DNA of 28,017 nt from Caryophanales bacterium UBA3835 (GTDB lineage: Bacteria; Bacillota_I; Bacilli_A; RFN20; CAG-826), in assembly GCA_002392945.1 (NCBI GenBank), contig DGHZ01000021.1, forward strand, positions 1 through 28,017. The letters are read 5' to 3'. Both the position numbers and the translations under genes were made by a program. Shown one piece after another: positions 1-6,842 of the stretch. The notes under the pieces were generated by a model, which was not told where the DNA came from, made no database searches, and worked only from the letters and a program-made list of their open reading frames with translations. Position 1 is the stretch's first letter. Each line of letters begins with the position of its first letter.

Positions 1-2
1 AT

Positions 3-638
3 TTAGATGATTTTGGTTCCGTTAGAGGTACCAATACGGTTTGCCCCTGCTTCCACCATGGCGAGTAAGTCTTCGTGAGTTCTCACTCCACCACTAGCTT
101 TCACTCCCATTTCTGGGCCAACTGTTTCTCTCATGAGTTTAACATCATGAACAGTCGCCCCACCAGTAGAGAATCCAGTAGAGGTTTTAACAAAGTCTGC
201 TCCTGCTTCTTTAGCAAGCTTACAGGCTCTAACTTTTTCTTCATCGGTTAATAAACAAGTTTCAATAATTACTTTTAAGACTAATTTACCAGCGACTTCT
301 TTAAGAAGTTTAATTTCTTCTTTTACATATTCATCGTGTCCTGCTTTTAGCATACCGACATTGATAACCATATCAATTTCTGTAGCCCCTTGAGCGATAC
401 ATAATTTAGCTTCTTCAACTTTAGTTCTAGTTAAATTCATTCCTAATGGGAAGCCAATTACTGTACAAACTTTAACATCGCTTCCTTTTAAGCATTCCGC
501 TGCTAAAGGTACATAAGCCGGATTAACACAAACTGACATAAAGTCAAATTCTTTTGCTTCTTCACATAATTTAACGATTTGTTCTGGTTGAGCATCTTGT
601 TTTAACAAGGTGTGGTCAATTAATTTATTGTATGACAT
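3..638 (-). CDS. deoC: Deoxyribose-phosphate aldolase
   Basis: Complete 211-residue class I aldolase that cleaves 2-deoxyribose-5-phosphate to glyceraldehyde-3-phosphate and acetaldehyde in cytosolic deoxynucleoside catabolism. The Schiff-base lysine is K151 in VKTSTGFSTGG; the supporting active-site residues are D89 (EIDMVINVG) and K180 (VKASGGVRT), and the phosphate-binding GTSNGTKI lies at the C terminus. The length matches the short bacterial DeoC form. The ATG at 638 has an AGGAG ribosome site about 7 bases upstream. The gene follows rpmF but is separated from it by a terminator, and a TATAAT between them suggests its own promoter. No other deo genes (deoA, deoB, pdp) are in view, so its usual partners lie elsewhere or beyond the window edge. 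Confidence 0.97.
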   Translation of the reverse strand: MSYNKLIDHTLLKQDAQPEQIVKLCEEAKEFDFMSVCVNPAYVPLAAECLKGSDVKVCTVIGFPLGMNLTRTKVEEAKLCIAQGATEIDMVINVGMLKAGHDEYVKEEIKLLKEVAGKLVLKVIIETCLLTDEEKVRACKLAKEAGADFVKTSTGFSTGGATVHDVKLMRETVGPEMGVKASGGVRTHEDLLAMVEAGANRIGTSNGTKII

Positions 639-658
639 ATAATTTTCTCCTATCTCAT

Positions 659-664
659 ATTATA
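659..664 (-). promoter_or_regulatory. Possible deoC -10 box
   Basis: A perfect TATAAT on the minus strand lies just past the rpmF terminator and 20 bases before the deoC ATG. No good -35 hexamer sits 16-18 bases upstream, where the terminator stem lies. The leader would be only about 14 bases, just enough for the AGGAG site. Confidence 0.4.
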
Positions 665-668
665 CAAC

Positions 669-693
669 AAAAAAAGAGTCTATAGTTAGACCC
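669..693 (-). terminator. Rho-independent terminator of rpmF
   Basis: On the minus strand GGGTCTA-ACTA-TAGACTC forms a 7-bp stem with one G-T pair and a 4-base loop, followed directly by seven T. It starts immediately after the rpmF stop codon. Confidence 0.9.
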
Positions 694-963
694 TTATTTT
701 GCTTCTTCTTTAGCGGCTTTAGCTTTGGAAGATTTCTTTGCTGGAGCTTTTTTAGCTGGAGCAGCTTTCTTTTCTTCTTTCACTAATTTTCCATCTAAAT
801 ATTGAGCTTTACCAGCGTAATATCCACATTTTGGACAGACATGGTGAGCTTTAATCATTTCACCACAGTTTGGGCAAGTAACTAATCCTTCAACAGAGAG
901 TTTGAAGTGAGTTCTTCTCATTCTTTTACGGGTTTTACTAATTCTTCTTTGTGGGACTGCCAT
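694..963 (-). CDS. rpmF: 50S ribosomal protein L32 with Lys/Ala-rich tail
   Basis: Large-subunit ribosomal protein L32 of 89 residues. The N-terminal MAVPQRRISKTRKR block is diagnostic. A four-cysteine zinc ribbon follows: C30 and C33 (CPNCG), C43 and C46 (CPKCG). L32 proteins are normally about 57-60 residues. Here residues ~62-89 are an extra tail made almost only of Lys, Ala, Glu, Pro and Ser, resembling histone-H1-like tails. The ATG at 963 has a strong AGGAGG site, and a clear promoter and terminator make this a single-gene unit. In many Bacillota a DUF177 (yceD) gene precedes rpmF; here mtaB does. The tail is in frame and ends at the terminator, so it is not a frameshift product. Confidence 0.96.
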   Translation of the reverse strand: MAVPQRRISKTRKRMRRTHFKLSVEGLVTCPNCGEMIKAHHVCPKCGYYAGKAQYLDGKLVKEEKKAAPAKKAPAKKSSKAKAAKEEAK

Positions 964-990
964 AAGATAACCTCCTAATAGTCGAGGATT

Positions 991-1019
991 ATTATATTCA
1001 TTATATGAATGGAAAGCAA
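991..1019 (-). promoter_or_regulatory. rpmF promoter
   Basis: Minus strand TTGCTT (1014-1019), 17-base spacer, TATAAT (991-996). Transcription would begin near 984, giving a leader of about 20 bases that holds the AGGAGG site. Confidence 0.8.
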
Positions 1020-1067
1020 ATATTTTTAGACATTTTCTAAATAATCTTAAATTTATTTGATTACATC

Positions 1068-2324
1068 TTACTTTTTGAAAATGGTTTTTATAATTTGTCC
1101 TGATTTATCTATTTCACTAGGTATTTTTACTTCTAAATAATTAGAAGTATGTCCAATGTTACATTTATTCTTGTTGTCATATTGTTCCACTAGCACTTCT
1201 ACTTCTTTATTCACAAATGCATTTGTGTAGCTATCCCATAGGCTATTAGATAATTCAATAAGTTTCAAAGCACGCTCTTTTTTAATGTGTGGATCGATTT
1301 GATTTGGCATTTTAGAGGCAACGGTGCCCTCTCTAGAAGAAAATGGGAAAACATGTAATTGATGGAAGCCACACTTCTTTATAAATTCATATGTTTTGTT
1401 AAATTCTTCTGCGCTCTCTCCTGGGAAACCTACGATAACATCTGTGGTTAAGGTGACTTGAGGGCATGCTTTTTTAATGAGATTAATTTTATTTAAGAAT
1501 TGTTCACAGTTATACTTGCGGTTCATTCTTTTAAGCACTGTGTCACTCCCACTTTGAAGTGGAATATGGAAATGCATCGCTAAATTATCTTTAGTGTTAA
1601 TTAATTCAATTAACTCGTCATCTATTTCACTTTCTTCTATAGAAGAAATTCTAAGTCTATATAAGCCTTTAATATCTAAAATATCTCTAACTAAAGAAGA
1701 GAAGTTATATTCTTTGTTTTTGCCATATCCACCAACGTGTATTCCGGTTAAGACAATCTCTTTATAGCCTTGAGAGACAATATATTCTGCCTCTTTTAAA
1801 ATGCTTTGAGGGTCTCTATCTCTGGCTTTTCCTCTACGATAAGGAATTAGACAATAACTACAGAAATTATCGCAGCCGTCTTGGATTTTTAAGTAGGCTC
1901 TAACGTTTTCAAAATGAGTAGTTAAACCTAATTCTTCGTATTCGTAGTTTCTAGGATTAGAATTAGTTAAATCAATAGGATTATGAGTTAACTCATATTC
2001 TTTAATTGCCTCAATGATTTTATCTCGATTAGAAGTGCCAGTAATAATCGCGGGTTTTATTTCGCTTTTGATAAATTCATGTTGTCCTTGAGAATAACAC
2101 CCCATCACCGCCACTATGGCGTTAGGGTAATTATTAATTAATTTACGAATATGTTGCCTAGATTTTTGATCCGCCGTTGCAGTTACTGAACAAGTATTAA
2201 TAATAGCAATATCTGGGCTTATATTATCTTCTTTATAACCTAATTCAATAAGTCTAGAAGTTAAAGCGCTTATTTCATAAGCGTTCACTTTACATCCTAA
2301 AGAAATAGTTGTATATGTTTTCAT
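1068..2324 (-). CDS. mtaB: tRNA-t6A37 methylthiotransferase MtaB
   Basis: Radical-SAM methylthiotransferase that converts t6A to ms2t6A at position 37 of ANN-decoding tRNAs. The 418-residue protein has the N-terminal methylthiotransferase domain with three cluster-binding cysteines (C11 in LGCKVN, C45 in NTCSVT, C76 in MGCYSQ), the radical-SAM motif C151-x3-C155-x2-C158 (CDNFCSYC), and a C-terminal TRAM-like segment. LGCKVN and the close CxxxCxxC spacing favour MtaB over MiaB or RimO. I place the start at the ATG at 2324, one base after the rsmE stop. The open frame extends upstream to a GTG at 2354, but that would overlap rsmE and add ten residues before the family's usual start. Last gene of the amylase/zinc-ribbon/rsmE/mtaB run. 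No convincing terminator follows. Confidence 0.94.
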   Translation of the reverse strand: MKTYTTISLGCKVNAYEISALTSRLIELGYKEDNISPDIAIINTCSVTATADQKSRQHIRKLINNYPNAIVAVMGCYSQGQHEFIKSEIKPAIITGTSNRDKIIEAIKEYELTHNPIDLTNSNPRNYEYEELGLTTHFENVRAYLKIQDGCDNFCSYCLIPYRRGKARDRDPQSILKEAEYIVSQGYKEIVLTGIHVGGYGKNKEYNFSSLVRDILDIKGLYRLRISSIEESEIDDELIELINTKDNLAMHFHIPLQSGSDTVLKRMNRKYNCEQFLNKINLIKKACPQVTLTTDVIVGFPGESAEEFNKTYEFIKKCGFHQLHVFPFSSREGTVASKMPNQIDPHIKKERALKLIELSNSLWDSYTNAFVNKEVEVLVEQYDNKNKCNIGHTSNYLEVKIPSEIDKSGQIIKTIFKK

Positions 2325-2325
2325 A

Positions 2326-3039
2326 TTATTTTTCAAGCAAATAAGAGATAACACTTAAAGCGTATACCGCAGCAGTTTCACATCTTAAAATTCTTTTCCC
2401 TAATGAAATAGATTTAAAACCTAATTCTTTAAGAAAGTTAACTTCACCTTCATCAAATCCGCCTTCTGGACCAATAATAACAGAGACTGATTGATGTTTA
2501 GCTATTTCGTTTTCAATATCTGTGGCCTTACCTGCTTCTAATTCATAAGCAAGTAAATTGATATCTTCGAGATATCCTTTAACTCCTTTAATAGAGTCAA
2601 CATATTTAATCTCTGGAATATATTCACGGTGACACTGTTCACTTGCTTCTTTAGCGATATTCATATATCTAGCTTCTTTATGAGCAAAATCACTATTAGA
2701 GAATTTCACCACGCTTCTTTTGCCTTGGAATAACACTACTCTTTTAGCGCCTAGTTCTGTAGCTTTTTGAATCACAAACTCATTTTTATCTGATTTTGCC
2801 AAGGCAAAAAAGATAGTGACATCTTTATCTAATTCGCTTTCTTTAACAATTGGTTCTTGTATCTGAATTCTTAAAGGATTAATAGAGTCAACAAAAGCCA
2901 AATAAGCTTTATGTGTAACTTTATCCACTACTTCGATATTATCACTAACCTTAGCCCTCATGACTTTTGTTAGATGAAAAATATCATCATTAGATAAAGA
3001 AACTATATTATTAACAATATCAACAAAATATCTTTGCAT
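2326..3039 (-). CDS. rsmE: 16S rRNA m3U1498 methyltransferase
   Basis: SPOUT-fold methyltransferase that N3-methylates U1498 of 16S rRNA in the 30S subunit. At 237 residues it is the normal RsmE length: a PUA-like N-terminal part (~1-70), then the knotted SPOUT domain. The S-adenosylmethionine-binding knot motifs are clear: IGPEGGF at 189-195 and LGKRILRCETA at 213-223, plus the conserved EQCHRE at 134-139. It starts 2 bases after the zinc-ribbon gene and ends 1 base before mtaB, so the three are almost certainly co-transcribed. Pairing rsmE with mtaB, both RNA modifiers, is a common arrangement in Bacillota. Confidence 0.95.
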   Translation of the reverse strand: MQRYFVDIVNNIVSLSNDDIFHLTKVMRAKVSDNIEVVDKVTHKAYLAFVDSINPLRIQIQEPIVKESELDKDVTIFFALAKSDKNEFVIQKATELGAKRVVLFQGKRSVVKFSNSDFAHKEARYMNIAKEASEQCHREYIPEIKYVDSIKGVKGYLEDINLLAYELEAGKATDIENEIAKHQSVSVIIGPEGGFDEGEVNFLKELGFKSISLGKRILRCETAAVYALSVISYLLEK

Positions 3040-3041
3040 AA

Positions 3042-3479
3042 TTAAACAACAAATTGATCATTGCCGTCTTTAAGATTTGGCTGAGAAACCACAATTAAGC
3101 CGAAAACGATATTAAATAAATACATTGAACCAACAGAAATTAAAATCGAAGATAAAACATCTAAAGATGTGAAATAAGCTAGTAAAAAAGACAACACACC
3201 GATGACAATAATGTTAGACACTAATTGAATAATGCCTTCTTTTTTCTTTTTTAAATAAAAGAAAGGAGCGCCAAAAACACCTAATAAAGCAAAGAATAAG
3301 AATAATTCTTTTTTACGACAAGGACGGTAATCGCTTTCTACTCCATCAACATCAATATTAGTGGTAATCTCAATAGTCTCACTATTCATTCCTTCAAAAG
3401 GAAAGGTTGTCCCACAAATAGGGCAGCGATCTTTATTAAATCTATCAATTCGGCTTCCGCAGTTTTTACATTTTGGCAT
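3042..3479 (-). CDS. Zinc-ribbon membrane protein, TM2-like
   Basis: Unnamed 145-residue protein. It begins with a zinc ribbon (C4, C7 in CKNCG; C19, C22 in CPICG), followed by a short polar linker and three predicted membrane segments at about 58-76, 83-103 and 108-131. The stretch around the first segment, FALLGVFGAPFFYLKKKKEG, has the spacing of TM2-family domains (a GxxGxxxFYL-type motif then Gly-Ile-x-Gln-Leu), although the usual His-Arg pair is absent. It begins 17 bases after the amylase stop, with an AGGGA ribosome site, and ends 2 bases before rsmE. Similar zinc-ribbon/TM2 proteins are widespread and of unknown function. I cannot assign a role. Confidence 0.85.
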   Translation of the reverse strand: MPKCKNCGSRIDRFNKDRCPICGTTFPFEGMNSETIEITTNIDVDGVESDYRPCRKKELFLFFALLGVFGAPFFYLKKKKEGIIQLVSNIIVIGVLSFLLAYFTSLDVLSSILISVGSMYLFNIVFGLIVVSQPNLKDGNDQFVV

Positions 3480-3496
3480 ATTTATTTCCCTATATT

Positions 3497-6370
3497 TTAA
3501 CTAATTTTTGTTAATGTTCCAGTATAAGCGTTTTCTAATACAAACACTGCGAGGCTACCTTTTTCACCAACGGACACACTTAAAGTGCCGTTATTTACTG
3601 GCTTTCTTTCTCCGGTAACTAAATTGACATAATTGCCATTAGGTAAGCCATTAAATGTTGTGCTATTAGATATAGCAACAGCCGCTAGAGAATCAATGTT
3701 TCCATTAGTATATCTTCTAACAAACGCCATATTATCAAAAGCGCTATATTGGCCCATAGATAAGGCAGGCACTTTTAATCTAATCTTATTAAGCATCATA
3801 AGATGCTTTGATAAAGTAGAATTTAAAGTTTTTTCTACTTCTCCACTAGCGGTATAACTACCAAATCCAGTCGCATTAACTGTGCCTTGTAAATAATCTC
3901 CATAATAGGCTCTACCAGAATTAGATAGATTTTGATATTGATCTATTTTCTTGCCCTTCATAAATTCAATTTCCGAACCGTAATAAACACAAGGCACTCC
4001 TCTAAAAGTAAACATTAATGACATGTTTTCTTTCCAAGCATCTGTTCCTTGGTTATATCTCACTTCTTCAGGGTTGCCGTCAGGAGCATAATCATGTGAA
4101 TCGACATAAACGATGTTATAAGTTGCATCATTATAAACATTATCGTTTTGTCTTGCTACTTGATAAGCATCGTTAGCGTATTTAAAGTTCCAGTGCATTG
4201 CAAAATCAATAACACCAAAACCATTACTCTTAGAGTAATCAGGAGTGTGGTAGGTATAATTATTACCTAAATAAACATTGTTACTTGTTGGGTGAGCAGA
4301 AGGATTGATATTATCGTTCCAGTTTTCTTCTGTAGAAGCTTCGTTAGTCTTTCTATCGCCCCAAGCATATTCTTTAGATTCTTTCCAGGTATAGAAGCAA
4401 GCTGAGTCGGAACCAATATTATGATTCCACACACCACGTTCTCTATTACAAACTTCACCAAACATGAAGAAGTTAGTATTTCCACATTTTTTAGCGATTT
4501 CGTATAATCCAGGAATTAGATATTTATTCATCGTTAATCGAGAAATATGTTTTACAGTATCCACTCTAAAAGCATCGACACCTAATCTAATGAAATCTCC
4601 ATATTTATCTACAAGATAATTAGCAACAGTCGGATTCTCTGTATTTAAATCAATACAATCTCCTGCCATAGAACCAGTTTGTTCAATATATTGTTCATAA
4701 GCCATACTCATTTCATGGTGATAGATGTTATAAGCATCAGAGGAAGTTTTCATCGCTTGAATTCTCGCTTGGAATTGGTCTCCACCATTTAAAGATGTGT
4801 AATTGCTAGGTAATAAGTGAGAATAATATGTACTTGGCGATATTCCGTTTTGAGTGCCGTTAAGACTATCATAAGTAAACATTGGGAAAAGATTTTCTTC
4901 TCCTAAATTAGATGTATGATTAAAGACCACATCTAAAACAATTTTCATATCTCGCTTGTGTGCTTCTTTAATCACATCAGCGAACTTCACATCTTCACTT
5001 TCGTATCTTGGGTCGACTTGTGAAAAATTAATCGCATGATATCCGTGATAATCATAGCCAGAAGCATTTTTCACTACTGGAGTAATCCAAATAGCGGTAA
5101 AACCTAATGCTTTAATATAATCCATTTTTTGGATTAAACCTTTAAAATCGCCTCTCCATTCTGGATCATTTGCGTTATTATTAGCCCAGCATTTTCTATT
5201 ATTAGAAGCATCCCCGTCATAAAATCTAGTGGTCATCGCAAAATATATAGATTCTTGTCTAAAATCAGTTCTAACTCCAGTATAAGGATTGATAACTAAT
5301 CCTTTATTATAATCTTTGACCGCTGGAAGCTCGGTATAGTCTTTAGCGGAACTCACTACTTCAAAATTACCTTGCGGTAAATCACTAATTGGGTCATCCT
5401 CAGAAGGTTTCTTGTTATATAAGCGGTTATTATAGCACCAATAGTATCCCGCTTGAGTAACCGCTAAATTGCCAGTTTGTTTTTGACTACTGCCAACATT
5501 AAAGATGAGATTAAATGATGTATAAGCTACATCAAAATCATAAGTGTTCCACTCATTATCATAACTACTCATCTGGTCTCCAGGCCAACTCTTAGTGATG
5601 GTGTTAACATTTCCACTATTTTCGCTCCAAGCATAAACATATGAATATTCTTCTTTATAAGCAAACACTTTAACGTAGTTAATTTCTGGTAAATCTTCTT
5701 CCTCTTCTTCCCCATGGTCTTCAGGGTCAGGATCTGGGTCAATAGGCTTTTTAGTAACAGTTAATTTACATACTGATTCACATCCGCCATCAACAGAGGT
5801 GATTGTAATATCGGTTTTTCCTTCATTTAAAGCTTTAACCACTCCGTTATTAACGGAAGCGATATTTTCATCTTTAATAGTCCATCTCACTGTCTGATTA
5901 TTAGCATTACTTGGATAAACCTTATAAGTTAATCTTTCTTCTTGTTCTTCTTCTAAGGTTAAAGTGGTTTTATCAAAAACGACACTTGTGACATGAACCA
6001 CAGTTCCTTGTTCTTCTTCGTTTACCACTACTCTACAAGTTGCTTCAAAACCGCCATCAGTGGTAGTTGCTTTAATTAAAGCTACTCCTTCGCTATAAGT
6101 GCTAACATTTCCGTTAGCATCAACCCTCGCAGTAGAAGTTTCATCGCTTTCAATAGTAAATGATTTATCACTAGCGTTTTCTGGGCTAACAGTAACTTTA
6201 AGAGAATATGATTCTCCAACAGTTAATTCCACTCTATTTACGTCAAAAGAAATACCAGTGACATGAATTACAGGTGGTTCTGGAGGATTGTCTTCTGGTG
6301 TACTAGTGTTACATGCAGCAACTAACGCCACCAAAGGAAGAATTAAGAAATTTAAAAACCTAGTTCTCAT
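3497..6370 (-). CDS. Secreted alpha-amylase lipoprotein (GH13) with BIG2 and starch-binding modules
   Basis: 957-residue surface lipoprotein predicted to hydrolyse alpha-1,4-glucans. A signal peptide ends in a VAAC lipobox, with lipidated C20. Two BIG2-type Ig-like domains follow (~35-118 and ~125-206), then an acidic Asp/Pro/Glu linker. A module at ~230-320 with SWPGDQM and FNLIFNVG resembles starch-binding CBM25/26. The GH13 barrel starts at ~373. Its conserved regions are DVVFNH (480-485), FRVDTVKH with nucleophile D604, FGEV with acid/base E639, and VDSHD with D760. An all-beta C-terminal domain closes the protein. All three catalytic carboxylates are present. The ATG has no Shine-Dalgarno sequence. 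It heads a run with three housekeeping-type genes, an odd partnership. It could also be a cyclomaltodextrinase or pullulanase-like GH13 member. Confidence 0.93.
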   Translation of the reverse strand: MRTRFLNFLILPLVALVAACNTSTPEDNPPEPPVIHVTGISFDVNRVELTVGESYSLKVTVSPENASDKSFTIESDETSTARVDANGNVSTYSEGVALIKATTTDGGFEATCRVVVNEEEQGTVVHVTSVVFDKTTLTLEEEQEERLTYKVYPSNANNQTVRWTIKDENIASVNNGVVKALNEGKTDITITSVDGGCESVCKLTVTKKPIDPDPDPEDHGEEEEEDLPEINYVKVFAYKEEYSYVYAWSENSGNVNTITKSWPGDQMSSYDNEWNTYDFDVAYTSFNLIFNVGSSQKQTGNLAVTQAGYYWCYNNRLYNKKPSEDDPISDLPQGNFEVVSSAKDYTELPAVKDYNKGLVINPYTGVRTDFRQESIYFAMTTRFYDGDASNNRKCWANNNANDPEWRGDFKGLIQKMDYIKALGFTAIWITPVVKNASGYDYHGYHAINFSQVDPRYESEDVKFADVIKEAHKRDMKIVLDVVFNHTSNLGEENLFPMFTYDSLNGTQNGISPSTYYSHLLPSNYTSLNGGDQFQARIQAMKTSSDAYNIYHHEMSMAYEQYIEQTGSMAGDCIDLNTENPTVANYLVDKYGDFIRLGVDAFRVDTVKHISRLTMNKYLIPGLYEIAKKCGNTNFFMFGEVCNRERGVWNHNIGSDSACFYTWKESKEYAWGDRKTNEASTEENWNDNINPSAHPTSNNVYLGNNYTYHTPDYSKSNGFGVIDFAMHWNFKYANDAYQVARQNDNVYNDATYNIVYVDSHDYAPDGNPEEVRYNQGTDAWKENMSLMFTFRGVPCVYYGSEIEFMKGKKIDQYQNLSNSGRAYYGDYLQGTVNATGFGSYTASGEVEKTLNSTLSKHLMMLNKIRLKVPALSMGQYSAFDNMAFVRRYTNGNIDSLAAVAISNSTTFNGLPNGNYVNLVTGERKPVNNGTLSVSVGEKGSLAVFVLENAYTGTLTKIS

Positions 6371-6375
6371 ACATA

Positions 6376-6381
6376 ATATTA
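6376..6381 (-). promoter_or_regulatory. Possible amylase -10 box
   Basis: TAATAT on the minus strand ends 5 bases before the amylase ATG, so transcription would start at or next to the A of the start codon. No clear -35 element is visible, and no ribosome site precedes the ATG. The whole stretch is very A/T rich, so a chance match is possible. Confidence 0.25.
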
Positions 6382-6531
6382 TTTATGAGAAAATTCTTCT
6401 TTTCCATCTCAATTTATTATTTTTTGAATAAATTCAACTTCCAAATTATTTATTATTTTTTATGTTAAAATTTTTATTAACTAGTTAATAAGAGCAATAA
6501 TTTGATAGATTCAAAAACTTTTTTTCGCAAC

Positions 6532-6559
6532 TTTAGCGATTTTTCCACTCTGTTATATA
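6532..6559 (+). promoter_or_regulatory. Candidate promoter for structured leader and mini-ORF
   Basis: Plus-strand extended -10 TGT-TATATA (6551-6559), with a weak -35 (TTTAGC, 6532-6537) at 16 bases. Transcription would start near 6566. The region 6371-6530 to its left is low-complexity A/T sequence in which I see no gene. Confidence 0.35.
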
Positions 6560-6565
6560 TGAGAG

Positions 6566-6717
6566 GGTGTTATTTACCTTATGGGGGTAAAGGCACTTTC
6601 TAACTCTTAGATCGATATCCGCGGGTATCGACTAAGTCCTATCTTTTAGTGGTTTCTCTTGGACTATTTCGTCCCGTGGATGAAATCTAAGGGGTTGCTA
6701 GAGGGGAGGTACATTTT
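6566..6717 (+). promoter_or_regulatory. Structured RNA leader (unknown family)
   Basis: This 150-base stretch is markedly more G/C rich than its surroundings and full of dyads. TTTACC/GGTAAA (6573-6591) forms a 6-bp hairpin. CTTAG/CTAAG encloses CGATATC/GGTATCG with a CGCG loop (6606-6636), a long two-part stem. AGTCC (6635-6639) can pair with GGACT (6661-6665), but the same GGAC can instead pair with GTCC (6671-6674), so the two stems exclude each other. It ends in a very strong ribosome site (GGGGAGG, 6703-6709) 8 bases before an ATG. TACCT (6575-6579) is complementary to AGGTA in that ribosome site (6707-6711). I do not recognise a known riboswitch, 6S, SRP, RNase P or tmRNA motif. On the opposite strand it would lie in a long amylase leader, but the ribosome site favours the plus strand. 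Confidence 0.45.
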
Positions 6718-6789
6718 ATGAGTGAAATCATATTTGTTCTCATTTTACTATGTTACCTTGCGTACATAATAAAAGACCAAAGCCGTTAG
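6718..6789 (+). CDS. 23-residue hydrophobic peptide, possible type I toxin-like or leader peptide
   Basis: Short ORF encoding a 23-residue peptide. A Met-Ser-Glu start is followed by one predicted membrane helix (about residues 4-18, rich in Ile, Leu, Val, Phe) and a polar KDQSR end. It has the strongest ribosome site in this part of the window (GGGGAGG, 8-base spacing) and a long structured leader. Size, single hydrophobic helix and charged tail match the general form of small membrane toxins of type I toxin-antitoxin systems in Bacillota, but I recognise no specific family. Its stop codon lies in the loop of a hairpin that acts as terminator for the opposite strand. A minus-strand TTGACA-17-TACTCT (6812-6840) could fire an antisense RNA into it. 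It could equally be a chance ORF. Confidence 0.4.
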   Translation: MSEIIFVLILLCYLAYIIKDQSR

Positions 6790-6800
6790 GCTGAGGTCCC
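6768..6800 (-). terminator. Terminator of the NRPS/phosphatase operon
   Basis: Minus strand GACC-tc-AGCC-taac-GGCT-tt-GGTC forms an interrupted 8-bp stem followed by TTTTATT, about 43 bases after the stop of the phosphatase gene. On the plus strand the same hairpin overlaps the end of the 23-codon ORF but has no T tract after it. Confidence 0.65.
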
Positions 6801-6842
6801 AAAACAATTATAGAGTAAACCGCTACAAGGAAAATGTCAATA

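Noticed and set aside
2325..2354. Upstream GTG start adding ten residues to MtaB
   Set aside because: It would overlap rsmE by 29 bases, has no ribosome site, and adds a hydrophobic stretch before the family's normal start; the ATG at 2324 directly follows the rsmE stop.
4267..4485. 72-residue minus-strand open frame inside the amylase gene
   Set aside because: Out-of-frame shadow of the GH13 catalytic domain, with no start signals.
6566..6717. Known housekeeping RNA (6S, SRP, RNase P, tmRNA) or a standard riboswitch
   Set aside because: None of the conserved core sequences of these families could be found in either orientation.
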